In this document: positions 47,983 through 57,382 of the stretch, piece after piece | Numbering within the stretch: the first letter of the stretch is position 1 | Layout: each line of letters opens with the position of its first letter | Made by a program: the position numbers and the translations under genes | Notes under the pieces: generated by a model | Database searches by the model: none | Seen by the model: the letters and a program-made list of their open reading frames with translations, nothing else | Told to the model about the DNA's origin: nothing | Assembly: GCA_964539135.1 (NCBI GenBank) | Contig: CAZIFG010000001.1 | Span: 62,001 to 126,000, forward strand | Origin: CAZIFG01 sp964539135 | GTDB lineage: Bacteria; Margulisbacteria; Marinamargulisbacteria; GCA-2716485; CAZIFG01 | DNA: 64,000 nucleotides | Reading direction: 5' to 3'

Positions 47983-49461
47983 TTAGTCTTTGGTTTTCAT
48001 GTGAGGGAAAAATAAAACATCTCGAATGGAATTGGAATCGGTCATGAGCATCACAATTCTATCAATTCCTAAACCCAATCCGCCTGTTGGGGGCATGCCA
48101 TATTTGAGGGCTGTTATAAAATCGGTATCCATTAAATGGGCTTCGTCATCGCCAGCTTCTCTGGCTTTGACCTGATCTTCAAATCGGCTTTCTTGATCTA
48201 TGGGGTCATTTAGTTCTGAAAAGGCATTTGCAATTTCCATACCGTGAATGACCAATTCAAAACGTTCTACAAGATCGGGGGCATTTCTGTGTTTTTTTGC
48301 CAACGGAGACGTTTCCCATGGATAGTCCAAAATAAAGGTGGGTTGTATCAATTTGTCTTCGACACATTCGTCATATAATTTTCCGATTAAACTTCCTCTC
48401 GGGAGGATTTGGGCGTCTTTAATGCCGATTTCTATGGCTTTTTTTCTCATGCTGGCTTCGGAACTGACATCGATGTTTCCAATATTTTTTAAGGCGTCTA
48501 ACATGGTGATTCTCTGAAAGGGCGTTTTAAACGAGATCTCAGTACCTTTATAGGTCAGCGTATCTGAACCCTTTATTTTTTGGACCAATGTAGAGAGTAA
48601 ATTTTCGGTTAAGTTCATCATGTCGGTGTAATCTGCATAGGCTTGGTATAATTCTAAAAGCGTATATTCAGGATTGTGTTTATAGGAAACACCTTCGTTT
48701 CTAAACACTCGGCCGATTTCAAATATTTTTTCAAATCCACCTACGATCAGACGTTTTAGGGGTAATTCTAGCGATATTCTTAAGTAGAGATCTTGTCCCA
48801 GTTCATTATGATGGGTTTTAAATGGTTTTGCTGCAGCGCCGCCATATAGATGATTGAGAACGGGTGTTTCTACTTCCATAAATTCTTGAAGCCCTAAGTA
48901 GTCACGAATGAGATGGATGGTTTTAGATCGTGTTTTGAAGGTTTCTTTGACGTCTGAATTGGCAATTAAATCGATATAACGTTGTCTGTATCGCACTTCA
49001 ATATCTTGTAAACCATGGTATTTTTCAGGTAGGGGCAGCAGTGTTTTGGATAGCAGTTGACAGCTGCTTATTCTAATCGAAAGTTCGCCTCTTTGTGTTT
49101 TAAATGGTTTTCCTGTAATCCCGACAATGTCTCCGATGTCCAAATGGGTAATTTCTTCAAAGGACTCCACTCCAATTTCATCGGCTTTCGCATAAAATTG
49201 GATGATGCCGTATTCATCTTCTATGTTGCCAAAAATGGCTTTTCCATGTCCCCGTTTGGCGATTAAACGTCCAGCGGTTTGTACACTATCGGTGCAGGGC
49301 TGTGAGGGGTCTATGGCTTCGTATTTATTGATAATTTCACTTATTTTTTGGTGTTTATCAAAGGCATGAACATAGGGATTTTCTCCCTTTTCAATTAAGG
49401 CCTGACGTTTTTCAAGTCGAAGATCTGCTTCAGATTGAGCCCCATTTTCGGATGTGTTCAT
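47983..49461 (-). CDS. lysS: LysRS, lysyl-tRNA synthetase (class II)
   Basis: 492 residues. The N-terminal anticodon-binding OB domain (residues about 60-165, with GRLIAKRGHGKAIFGNIED) is followed by the class II core: motif 1 in FMEVETPVLNHLYGGAAA near 193, motif 2 FEIGRVFRNEGVSYKHNPEYT near 240 and motif 3 GLGLGIDRIVMLMTDSNSIRDV near 461. It starts six bases after the STAS gene stop, so it may share its transcript with the signalling genes upstream. The stop TAA abuts the 73-bp element. Confidence 0.96.
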   Translation of the reverse strand: MNTSENGAQSEADLRLEKRQALIEKGENPYVHAFDKHQKISEIINKYEAIDPSQPCTDSVQTAGRLIAKRGHGKAIFGNIEDEYGIIQFYAKADEIGVESFEEITHLDIGDIVGITGKPFKTQRGELSIRISSCQLLSKTLLPLPEKYHGLQDIEVRYRQRYIDLIANSDVKETFKTRSKTIHLIRDYLGLQEFMEVETPVLNHLYGGAAAKPFKTHHNELGQDLYLRISLELPLKRLIVGGFEKIFEIGRVFRNEGVSYKHNPEYTLLELYQAYADYTDMMNLTENLLSTLVQKIKGSDTLTYKGTEISFKTPFQRITMLDALKNIGNIDVSSEASMRKKAIEIGIKDAQILPRGSLIGKLYDECVEDKLIQPTFILDYPWETSPLAKKHRNAPDLVERFELVIHGMEIANAFSELNDPIDQESRFEDQVKAREAGDDEAHLMDTDFITALKYGMPPTGGLGLGIDRIVMLMTDSNSIRDVLFFPHMKTKD

Positions 49462-49467
49462 GATGGT

Positions 49468-49854
49468 TTAGTTTTGATTGAGTTGGTTAATGGCATCTTT
49501 TTCACTGGTAAATACGCCCATTTTCTCTGACATTTTGGTGATGTCTAAAACTCTTTTTACGTCTTTGGAGGGATTTAATAAGATCAGCTGACTGTTATGC
49601 GCCATTGCTTTTTTGTGCCCTTCAAACAAGGCCCATAAGCCAGAAGAATCGATATAACTTACATTGGACATGTCGATGATGACTTTTTTACTGCCTTCTT
49701 CTAGGACATTATTCACCATTTCGACGAAATGCGCCTGATTTTCTATGTCTAGTTCTATGGCGCCTTTTATGTTTGTTTTGTCTTCGTTTAGATCTTTACC
49801 TACGAGTACTTTTGTAATGGTATCATTGTTGATTAATTGTTTTACAAATTCCAT
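49468..49854 (-). CDS. STAS-domain anti-sigma factor antagonist
   Basis: 128 residues. STAS fold of the SpoIIAA/RsbV group: the core KKVIIDMSNVSYIDSSGLWAL near 56, with phosphorylation serine Ser70 or Ser71 in DSSG, then HNSQLILLNPSKDVKRVLDI near 87. In known systems the unphosphorylated form binds the anti-sigma kinase and frees a sigma factor; the PP2C phosphatase removes phosphate and the kinase adds it. Both activities are in the gene upstream. The residues before position 25 are an extra N-terminal piece. No sigma-factor gene is visible. Confidence 0.82.
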   Translation of the reverse strand: MEFVKQLINNDTITKVLVGKDLNEDKTNIKGAIELDIENQAHFVEMVNNVLEEGSKKVIIDMSNVSYIDSSGLWALFEGHKKAMAHNSQLILLNPSKDVKRVLDITKMSEKMGVFTSEKDAINQLNQN

Positions 49855-49901
49855 CTGATTTCTCCCTTGCGTATCTGCCTTTAATGAAGGCTTCGTTTAT
49901 T

Positions 49902-52900
49902 TTACGACTTTTTGATCTTTTTGACTAATTTTAATTCTGTGCCTGTATGAAGCGGTTTAAATACCACTTCATCCATAATGTTATTGATTAAAAACATTCC
50001 GAGTCCAGATCCTTCGAGTCCTTTGATATCGGTTTCTCTATTTTTAGTTGTTTTTTGGTCGGTTCCCTTGCCGTAGTCTTTCATGATTAAGATGAGTTTA
50101 TCGCTATATTTTTCAAATTTAAAGAGGATATCGCCGTCTTCGCTTCCAAAATAGGCATGTTCTATGACATTGGCTTGAGCTTCGTTTATGGCCAATTTAA
50201 TATCAAAAATATCCGAATCTTCAAATCCGATTTCTTTGCATATTTTTTCGGTTAAATCGCGAATGACTTTAATGTTTGCTTTGGAACTGGTGACTGTTTT
50301 TTCAATGATTTTTAAGGGCACTTCTTCTTTATTTTGATAGTGCATATCGTATTTAAAACTGACAACCGTGAAATCATCGTGAGGCGGTTCTGATTCTGAA
50401 AAATCCAATATTTCTTCATGCAAATTGAGCACTAAATCTTTTGTAGGAAGATTTTGATTTTCTTGAATAAATTTTTGGAGTTTTTTAATGCCGTAACTTT
50501 TCCCTTTTTTATTTCGGGCTTCAATAATGCCATCTGTATATAAAAATATGATGTCGCCTTGCGATAATTTTAGTGTTTTTTCACTGAATTCTGAATCCGG
50601 AAAGGCACCTAAAGGATAATCGGAGGATTCGATGAGAGTAAATTGATGATTGCTATAAAAAAGACCGGGCTCATGACCTGCGTTACAATAGGTGAAGGTT
50701 TCTGTTTCTGGATCTAGAATGCCATAGATGAGAGGGAGGAATTTATTGTTTACAGGATCATCGTGTAGGACATTGTTTACTTTATATAAAGCATTGCTGG
50801 GGCTGTCGAATTCTTTGAGGTGATTATGGAGCATGCTTTTGAGCATTCCCATATAAAGTCCGGCGGGAATACCTTTCCCAATGATGTCTGCGATGACAAT
50901 ACCAATTTTTCCGTCTTTTAGGTAAAAGAAATCGTAGTAATCTCCGCCAATTTGTCGGGCAGGGATACTGATGGCTCCAAAAGAGAGTTTGGGAATATTG
51001 GGAAGTTTGGAGGGGAGTAATTTACTTTGAATATCTGTGGCTACTTTGAGTTCTTGATCTATTTTTTCTTTTTTAAGCTGTTCTTGATACAAAATGGCAT
51101 TGTGTATTGCGGTTCCTGAGAGATTCGTGATTGTTGAGAGTGTTTCTATATCATCTTTAGTTAGTGTTTCTGTTCCATCTTCTTTTCTTCGGACGATATT
51201 GACAACTCCAATGACTTCATCTTTGATGATAATGGGCAAACAAATATAACAATCGATGAGTATTTTTATTTTTTCAGTATCTACAATTCGATTGCTGGAG
51301 TAGTTCTCAATGATGCATCTTTTTTTGGTGTTGATGACCTGCTCAGAAATGGTGGTTCCTTTTTTGAGTCGGTAAAATCGTCGTATTTTATCGGGAAAAT
51401 TGGAGTGAACTTTAGAGTAAAATACTTTGTCTTGTTTGAGCTGAATGGACCCCATGCTGGCATTAATGATGCCGAGCAAAAACTCCATTAAGATAGAAAG
51501 TAATTTTTCTAGATTGGGAATGGATTGGATGACGTCATTGACTTGATTGATGACTTTTAAGCGCTGTTCGTTTATTCGTGCGGCTTTTTGAGATTCTGTG
51601 ATATCTCTTAGCACAATAACAGTTCCCATTTGCCCTGCTTCGTTGTTGATAACGGGGGTGATATTGGCAGAATACACCGCATTTTGATGGCTGATTTCTT
51701 TGTTTAAACAGGGTTTCTTATTTTTTACAACTGATTCGTATAGCGTTAAAATATGAAGATCTTGAAATTTTTTGGCTATTTTTTCAAATTTGTGTTCTTC
51801 ATTTGAATGGATTTGGATGAGTTCTGCTGCAGGGGGGTTATAAATGATGAGGTTATGATGTTCGTCTAACATCATAACAGGGTCTTTCATGGATTGAATG
51901 AGGGATTCTATCTTTGATTTTTCCAATTCTTTTATGATTTTGAGTCGACCTAGATTGGAGGCCAATTGGTTCGCCATTGTATGTAAAAAAGTCATTTCAT
52001 TTCTTGAAAATGCATTGGGTAGTGTTGAGGAGATGCTGATCATTCCAATGACTTCTTCTTTGAAAATTAAGGGGACATTTGCAATGGATTTGATGCTGTC
52101 TGTTTTGGAGGCTTTTTTTAAGCTGGTGTAATTTTTTTCGACACTTACTTTTAACTTTTCGGGCTGTAGTTCCGATTTTAGAAAGGGGGAAATGGCAGAT
52201 ATAGTGTTTTCGTTTAATTTTTCAATGATGCTTGTTTGGAGGGGGGTATTAATTCTGATAATTAGTTCCCCATAAGGCGAGAAATTAAGTAGAAGTACGG
52301 AACAGGCTTCGAAATTGAGTACTTTTACAAGGGCATCTAAAAGAATGCCTGTGATTTGAGTATAATTTAAGGTGTAACTTAATGCATTTGAGGTGTCATG
52401 TAGAGCTGTTAATTCTAAGACGCGGCGCCTTAAATTTTCTTCGTCTTTTTTGATGCGTTGTGTGAGGGCTTGTTTGTCAGACAATAGGCTTTCTAGTCGT
52501 TGATGGATGATCAGCTGATCCATTGCCATACTTGCATTTTCTATGAGAGGTTTGAGTGTTTTACACAAGGTGTGCACATCACTTATTTCTTTTTTATCAG
52601 CCCAGTTGTGCATGACAACCATTACTTTGATTTCTTTGTCTGTTGTGGGCATGGTGCAATATAGAATATCTTGACAGGGATAATTGAATTTTTTTTGGTC
52701 TTTTATCACTTGTTCTTGATCTATTTGAGGGTTGTTTTCGCGGTGATTTATATAGGTAAAATAGTTTTCTACTTTATAGGGATTGGCTGAGATTTGTTTG
52801 ATTAACCATAGTTTTTCAATATTTGGGATGCTCCATAATTCTTTATTGGGATAGTAGGATAGGGTATCTGCTGTTTTTGTGCTTATAAAATGGATGGAGA

Positions 52901-53018
52901 CGGTTTTAATATTGAAGGATTGAAGGGTTTCTTGGAGGTATTTTAATATTTTGTCTTCGGAGAATCCTGTTTGGTATAAAAAATCAATAAAATCAAGTGT
53001 ATTGTTTGAATTCGACAC
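49902..53018 (-). CDS. multi-sensor PP2C phosphatase fused to an RsbW-like kinase (RsbU-RsbW type)
   Basis: 1038 residues. Order: residues 1-180, sensor-like, not recognised; 180-215, coiled coil; about 220-365, GAF-like (ALHDTSNALSYTLNY start); 366-475, PAS (SMKDPVMMLDEHHNLIIYNPPAAE); about 490-655, second GAF-like; 655-685, linker helix QELKVATDIQSKLLPS; 690-880, SpoIIE/PP2C phosphatase with GGDYYDFF, IADIIGKGIPAGL, YTDGIIEARN and HDDFTVV; 900-1038, GHKL ATPase with INEAQANVIEHAY (N box) and GLGMFLINN (G box). The phosphatase and kinase of a partner-switch pair are joined, and a STAS protein follows. It should control an unidentified sigma factor or target. Cytoplasmic; no membrane helix. 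Confidence 0.88.
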   Translation of the reverse strand: MSNSNNTLDFIDFLYQTGFSEDKILKYLQETLQSFNIKTVSIHFISTKTADTLSYYPNKELWSIPNIEKLWLIKQISANPYKVENYFTYINHRENNPQIDQEQVIKDQKKFNYPCQDILYCTMPTTDKEIKVMVVMHNWADKKEISDVHTLCKTLKPLIENASMAMDQLIIHQRLESLLSDKQALTQRIKKDEENLRRRVLELTALHDTSNALSYTLNYTQITGILLDALVKVLNFEACSVLLLNFSPYGELIIRINTPLQTSIIEKLNENTISAISPFLKSELQPEKLKVSVEKNYTSLKKASKTDSIKSIANVPLIFKEEVIGMISISSTLPNAFSRNEMTFLHTMANQLASNLGRLKIIKELEKSKIESLIQSMKDPVMMLDEHHNLIIYNPPAAELIQIHSNEEHKFEKIAKKFQDLHILTLYESVVKNKKPCLNKEISHQNAVYSANITPVINNEAGQMGTVIVLRDITESQKAARINEQRLKVINQVNDVIQSIPNLEKLLSILMEFLLGIINASMGSIQLKQDKVFYSKVHSNFPDKIRRFYRLKKGTTISEQVINTKKRCIIENYSSNRIVDTEKIKILIDCYICLPIIIKDEVIGVVNIVRRKEDGTETLTKDDIETLSTITNLSGTAIHNAILYQEQLKKEKIDQELKVATDIQSKLLPSKLPNIPKLSFGAISIPARQIGGDYYDFFYLKDGKIGIVIADIIGKGIPAGLYMGMLKSMLHNHLKEFDSPSNALYKVNNVLHDDPVNNKFLPLIYGILDPETETFTYCNAGHEPGLFYSNHQFTLIESSDYPLGAFPDSEFSEKTLKLSQGDIIFLYTDGIIEARNKKGKSYGIKKLQKFIQENQNLPTKDLVLNLHEEILDFSESEPPHDDFTVVSFKYDMHYQNKEEVPLKIIEKTVTSSKANIKVIRDLTEKICKEIGFEDSDIFDIKLAINEAQANVIEHAYFGSEDGDILFKFEKYSDKLILIMKDYGKGTDQKTTKNRETDIKGLEGSGLGMFLINNIMDEVVFKPLHTGTELKLVKKIKKS

Positions 53019-53021
53019 TTT

Positions 53022-53387
53022 TTAGTCTCCTAAAATGGTTGATATCAGCGTGAGGACTTCTTCTACATCGAAAGGTTTATAGATGATGCCATAGGCACCT
53101 AATTTGAACGCTTCATTTAAAATGTCTGCTTGTTGTGTGTTTGCCATCAGTATAACAGGAAGTGTGGGGGTTGATTTAATGATTTTATCGCATAAGCTTT
53201 CTGTGCTCATATCGGGGAGGCTTGTGTCTAGAAAACAGAGGGCAATGTCTGTTTCATTTTGAAGTGTTTTAAGGGCCTCTTTCCCTGTTTCTTTGGCGAT
53301 TACTTCATACCCTGCTTGCATGAGAATAAACTCGAAAATAGACTTTATGGAATGGTCATCATCTACAATAACTATTTTTTTTGCCAT
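53022..53387 (-). CDS. stand-alone receiver (response regulator) protein
   Basis: 121 residues from ATG 53387; a TTG nine bases earlier is in frame but weaker. One CheY-like receiver: acidic pocket DDD near residues 9-11, phosphoacceptor Asp54 in CFLDTSLPD, the T/S near ILMANTQ and Lys near 103 in IIYKPFD. There is no output domain, so it probably works by protein contact. It starts the operon and is only three bases before the PP2C sensor gene, implying an input to that protein. No histidine kinase is adjacent. Confidence 0.85.
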   Translation of the reverse strand: MAKKIVIVDDDHSIKSIFEFILMQAGYEVIAKETGKEALKTLQNETDIALCFLDTSLPDMSTESLCDKIIKSTPTLPVILMANTQQADILNEAFKLGAYGIIYKPFDVEEVLTLISTILGD

Positions 53388-53442
53388 AATATTCAACCCT
53401 TAATTCTTTTTTTATGAGATTTGGTTCATGGTATCACAGTTA

Positions 53443-53584
53443 GGGACTGTTGCGAAATGCCTATTTTGGTCGTCTGTTGTGTTATCTTCGTCCTCAAGTC
53501 CTCATTTATACCGTATAAACTCCGGGCTTTCAGAATCAGAATGCCTTGCAGCTGATCCAAATGTAGGCGTTTCGCAACAGTCCC
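53443..53584 (+). mobile_element. intact 142-bp MITE-like element between signalling and respiratory operons
   Basis: Starts GGGACTGTTGCG and ends CGCAACAGTCCC; the terminal repeats pair over about 21 bp with one mismatch. Same length and orientation as the copy at 35103. Flanking 5-mers are AGTTA and AGTTG, so the target duplication has one difference. It occupies most of the divergent promoter region of the receiver and actA genes. Confidence 0.75.
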
Positions 53585-53623
53585 AGTTGTTAAAAATAGG
53601 GTATTCCCGATTTTTTTTGTGGG

Positions 53624-53632
53624 TGCTACAAT
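53624..53632 (+). promoter_or_regulatory. extended -10 promoter of the act operon
   Basis: TGCTACAAT is an extended -10 (TGn before TACAAT). Transcription would start near 53640, after the ATG at 53631, which supports using ATG 53667 for actA. It lies 40 bases from the end of the MITE-like element. Confidence 0.45.
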
Positions 53633-53666
53633 GCCATACCAAAATTTAAAAAAGAGTTTGGTACCT

Positions 53667-54347
53667 ATGGAAAATATTAAAAACAAGAAGAAAAAAGACG
53701 ATCGTTTTATTTTTCCCGAATGGATGAATTACTTACCTATGGTAGCGGCTATTTCTGCCGTAACTTTGCTTTCTGGCATTGTTTTTTCCTTTTGGTATTG
53801 GTTCAATAACAACAATTTTGATGTAGGGCATCAGCCAAAACAGCCCATTCCCTATAGCCATCGATTGCATGCGGGAGATTTGGGTATTGATTGTCGGTAT
53901 TGTCATACACAGGTTGATAAAGGACCTCATGCGACTTTACCTCCCACAGAAACGTGTATGAATTGTCATAAGACGATTAAAACCAATAGTCCCCATATTA
54001 TTAAATTGAAAGAGAGTTTTGTGAATAATAAACCCATAAAATGGGTCCGTGTACATCATTTGCCTGATTATGCTTATTTTGATCATAGTCGTCACGTTAA
54101 TTCAGGTGTTTCTTGTGTTGAGTGTCATGGTCGTGTAGATCAAATGAATGTTGTGCGACAAGTTAAATCCTTGAGTATGAGTTTTTGTTTAGATTGTCAT
54201 CGGTCCCCAGAATCTAAGTTACGCCCTTTGGATAAAGTTACGGACTTATCGTGGACACCCAAAGAGGATGATCCGGATATGGGCAAACGTTTAAGAGCCC
54301 TTTATCATATTAACCCAAGAGAGGACTGCAACACATGTCACCGATAG
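53667..54347 (+). CDS. actA: ActA, pentahaem cytochrome c subunit of alternative complex III
   Basis: 226 residues from ATG 53667, chosen because the extended -10 lies upstream of it; an ATG at 53631 is the alternative. One N-terminal membrane anchor (residues about 20-40 of this reading, MVAAISAVTLLSGIVFSFWY) then five CXXCH haem sites: CRYCH, CMNCH, CVECH, CLDCH and CNTCH. It accepts electrons from ActB and passes them to ActE or directly to the oxidase. Alternative complex III (ACIII) replaces the bc1 complex in oxidising menaquinol. Its 3' end overlaps actB by 13 bases. Confidence 0.88.
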   Translation: MENIKNKKKKDDRFIFPEWMNYLPMVAAISAVTLLSGIVFSFWYWFNNNNFDVGHQPKQPIPYSHRLHAGDLGIDCRYCHTQVDKGPHATLPPTETCMNCHKTIKTNSPHIIKLKESFVNNKPIKWVRVHHLPDYAYFDHSRHVNSGVSCVECHGRVDQMNVVRQVKSLSMSFCLDCHRSPESKLRPLDKVTDLSWTPKEDDPDMGKRLRALYHINPREDCNTCHR

Positions 54348-57300
54348 AACCTAAAAAAAAGTACTGGCGTAACATAGACACTAAGGATGTTCCGGAGTCT
54401 CAGAACACCTTCTTTACTCGAGAATTTCAAGAGGGAATGACGGAGCTTAAGGATGGTGTTTCTCGACGAGACTTTATTAAGCTTATGGGCGCTTCTGCAG
54501 CCTTGGCAGGAGTGGCGGGCTGTAGTAGCGTTCGTTTGCCCAAACAAGAAATAAAACCTTACGCTAAAATGCCTGAATCTGTGATTCCTGGTCAGTCCTT
54601 GCATTATGCTACGGTTATGACTCAGGGTGAAAGAGTTACGGGTGTTTTAGTTGAAACCCATGAAGGACGTCCTACTAAAATCGAGGGTAATGAATCTCAT
54701 CCTATGAGCTTAGGGGCTACCGGTATTTACGAACAGGCCTCTGTTTTGGATTTATATGATCCAGATCGTGTCAAAGAAACACAGCTTTCTGGAACTGTTT
54801 CTGAAGATTTTGAGGCTTGGGTTGCGTCTGCTCGAAAAAGATTTGGCGCTTCTTCTGGAAGTGGACTGGCGCTTCTGGTTGAGACTCAACTCTCTCCTTC
54901 TTATGTCAGAGCCTTGGACTTGTTTCAGTCTAAGTTTCCCAAGGCCGCTATTTATAGATATGATTCTGTAAATCGGGATTCTTTAATTTCAGGACTTCGT
55001 CAAGCGACGGGACGTTCTGTTGTTCCTCATTATCATTTTTCTCTTGCAGATGTTATCGTGTCTTTTGGCGGTGACTTTTTAGGCAATGATCCTTTGCAAG
55101 TGCCTTATTCAAGAGCATTTGCGGATCGTCGAGACCCCGAATTGGGTGCGCTTAATCGTCTTTATGTTATTGAGAATCAGTATACCCTTACAGGCGCAAA
55201 GGCGGATCACCGTTTTAGATCCAAAACACAGGATATTGCTGCTAATGTTATTGGATTGGCGTTCGCCCTTCTTCCTAAATTGGGATTGGGCTCGTCTTTG
55301 GCTCAAGCTTTGGATGGGGTTGCTACGCCTCGTACTTCTTTAACAGCGCAAGAACTTTCTATTATTGCGGATGATTTGATTCGCAACTCGGGTAAAAGTA
55401 TTGTTCTGGCGGGAAATTCTCAACCCGAAGTTGTACATCATTTGGTTTATTTAATGAATGAGGCTTTGCGTAATAATGGAACAGCGGTTACTTATTACCA
55501 GGTGCCTTTTGCGGATCGTTCTTTTTATGCACGTTCTTCTCAAAGTTCTATAGTGTCTTTGGTTAAGTCCATGAAATCTGGTGCTGTAGATACCTTGGTT
55601 GTTTTGGGTGGAGATCCTGTTTATAATGCCCCTTCTGATTTGAAGTTTTTGGAGGCTTTAAAATTTGTTAAAACAACGGTTCATTTGACGTCTCATACGG
55701 TGGCCACCACTAGGCATGCTCATTGGGTTTTAGGTCGTAGCCATTATTTAGAATCATGGGGAGATGCTCAGGCATTGGATGGTACCTTGTCTGTTTGTCA
55801 GCCTGTGATTCAACCTCTGTATCGTACAAAATCAGATTTAGAACTCTTGCTTTTACTTTCAGGATCTTCTGATTCTGCTTATTCTTTTGTTCGTGAAACC
55901 TTACGGTCTGGGTATAATTTAGGGGATTCTTCTTGGGAGCCGCTTTTAAATTCAGGGGCATCTAAAGGGAATTCTACCGTGTCTACGACGGCGGCTTCGA
56001 CTTCTATTTCAGGCGCTTTGAATGCCCTGCTTTCTCGCTTAAAGGCTAATAAGGGATTTGAATTGGTTTTTGCTCAATCGTACAGTTTGTATGATGGCCG
56101 TTTTTCAAATAACGGATGGTTGCAAGAGCTTCCCGATCCCATTTCAAAATTAACCTGGGATAATCCCCTTATGATTAGTCCTGGAACGGCTAGAGATCTG
56201 AGCTTGGCTTCTGGCGATATGGTTAAATTGATGGGGTCTAATATCCAATTGGAAATGCCTGTTTTTGTTTCCCCAGGACATGCGGATCGTTCTTTGACGG
56301 CCTTTTTAGGATATGGACAATCTTCTATTGGGCGTGTTGGCGAGTCTGTTGGCTTTGATGTTCAACCTGCGAGACGATCCACAGCTATGACTCTTGTTAC
56401 AGGGATTACGTTGTTAAAACTTAATCGTAAATACGATTTAGCTACAACGCAAGAGCATGGCAGCATGGAAGGACGCCCTCATTATAGAGAGGGAAGTGTT
56501 GACGAGTATGCGTCCAATCCAACCTTTGCTTCTGAAATGGTTGAAACGATGCCTTTAAAATCTCTTTTTGATGAGCGTCCCTATGACACGGGCTATCAGT
56601 GGGGAATGAGTATTGACCTTGCACGTTGTACCGGATGTAATGCTTGTATGGTTGGGTGTCAATCTGAGAACAATATTCCTATTGTAGGTAAAAAAGAAGT
56701 TTTAATTGGACGGGATATGTCTTGGATTCGTATTGATCGATATTTTGAAGGGGATCCAGAAAATCCAGATGTCGTTGAGCAACCTGTAACGTGTTTACAA
56801 TGTGAAAATGCACCTTGTGAGCAAGTTTGTCCTGTTGCGGCGACGGTTCATAGTACAGAAGGTCTTAATGACATGGTTTACAATCGTTGTATTGGAACCC
56901 GATATTGCGCGGATAACTGTCCTGTTAAAGTACGACGCTTTAACTTTTTTGATTTCCATCAAAAAAATCCTCAATCTCGACCTAAAAAACGATATCATAT
57001 TTTTGATCTCATGAAGGAGCCTGAAACTACGGTTCAGATGCAGTTCAATCCAGATGTTACCGTTCGGATGAGAGGGATCATGGAAAAATGTACCTATTGT
57101 GTTCAACGTATTAACCATGCACGACACGTTTCAGATAATGAAAAACGCAGTATTCGAGATGGCGAAATTCAAACAGCGTGTCAACAGGCATGTCCTGCTG
57201 AAGCGATTGTATTTGGTAATATTTTAGATGCTTCTAGTAAAGTTGCTAAACTTAAATCTAGAAATCGCAATTATCATATTCTTGAGCAACTTCATTTGAA

Positions 57301-57382
57301 AGCAAGAACGTCATATTTGGCGAGCATTCGTAATCCAAATCCTCGTTTAGAGAAAAAAGAAAAGGTGACACATCATGCTTAA
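54335..57382 (+). CDS. actB: ActB, molybdopterin-like and Fe-S subunit of alternative complex III
   Basis: 1015 residues. A Tat-type motif SRRDFIKLMG at residues 43-52 precedes a Cys63 lipobox-like AGVAGC. Residues about 80-700 are the complex iron-sulphur molybdoenzyme fold without an obvious cofactor ligand, as in other ActB. Residues about 760-1000 form the ferredoxin part, with four Cys clusters: CTGCNACMVGCQ near 764, CLQCENAPCEQVC near 819, CIGTRYCADNC near 851 and CTYCVQ near 918 with CQQACPAEA near 948. It is the core electron-transfer subunit between quinol oxidation and haems. It overlaps both actA and actC. Confidence 0.9.
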   Translation: MSPIEPKKKYWRNIDTKDVPESQNTFFTREFQEGMTELKDGVSRRDFIKLMGASAALAGVAGCSSVRLPKQEIKPYAKMPESVIPGQSLHYATVMTQGERVTGVLVETHEGRPTKIEGNESHPMSLGATGIYEQASVLDLYDPDRVKETQLSGTVSEDFEAWVASARKRFGASSGSGLALLVETQLSPSYVRALDLFQSKFPKAAIYRYDSVNRDSLISGLRQATGRSVVPHYHFSLADVIVSFGGDFLGNDPLQVPYSRAFADRRDPELGALNRLYVIENQYTLTGAKADHRFRSKTQDIAANVIGLAFALLPKLGLGSSLAQALDGVATPRTSLTAQELSIIADDLIRNSGKSIVLAGNSQPEVVHHLVYLMNEALRNNGTAVTYYQVPFADRSFYARSSQSSIVSLVKSMKSGAVDTLVVLGGDPVYNAPSDLKFLEALKFVKTTVHLTSHTVATTRHAHWVLGRSHYLESWGDAQALDGTLSVCQPVIQPLYRTKSDLELLLLLSGSSDSAYSFVRETLRSGYNLGDSSWEPLLNSGASKGNSTVSTTAASTSISGALNALLSRLKANKGFELVFAQSYSLYDGRFSNNGWLQELPDPISKLTWDNPLMISPGTARDLSLASGDMVKLMGSNIQLEMPVFVSPGHADRSLTAFLGYGQSSIGRVGESVGFDVQPARRSTAMTLVTGITLLKLNRKYDLATTQEHGSMEGRPHYREGSVDEYASNPTFASEMVETMPLKSLFDERPYDTGYQWGMSIDLARCTGCNACMVGCQSENNIPIVGKKEVLIGRDMSWIRIDRYFEGDPENPDVVEQPVTCLQCENAPCEQVCPVAATVHSTEGLNDMVYNRCIGTRYCADNCPVKVRRFNFFDFHQKNPQSRPKKRYHIFDLMKEPETTVQMQFNPDVTVRMRGIMEKCTYCVQRINHARHVSDNEKRSIRDGEIQTACQQACPAEAIVFGNILDASSKVAKLKSRNRNYHILEQLHLKARTSYLASIRNPNPRLEKKEKVTHHA

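Noticed and set aside
53426..53686. Minus-strand ORF of 86 codons across the MITE-like element
   Set aside because: It is frame openness of the repeat; it overlaps the divergent actA start, with no ribosome site.
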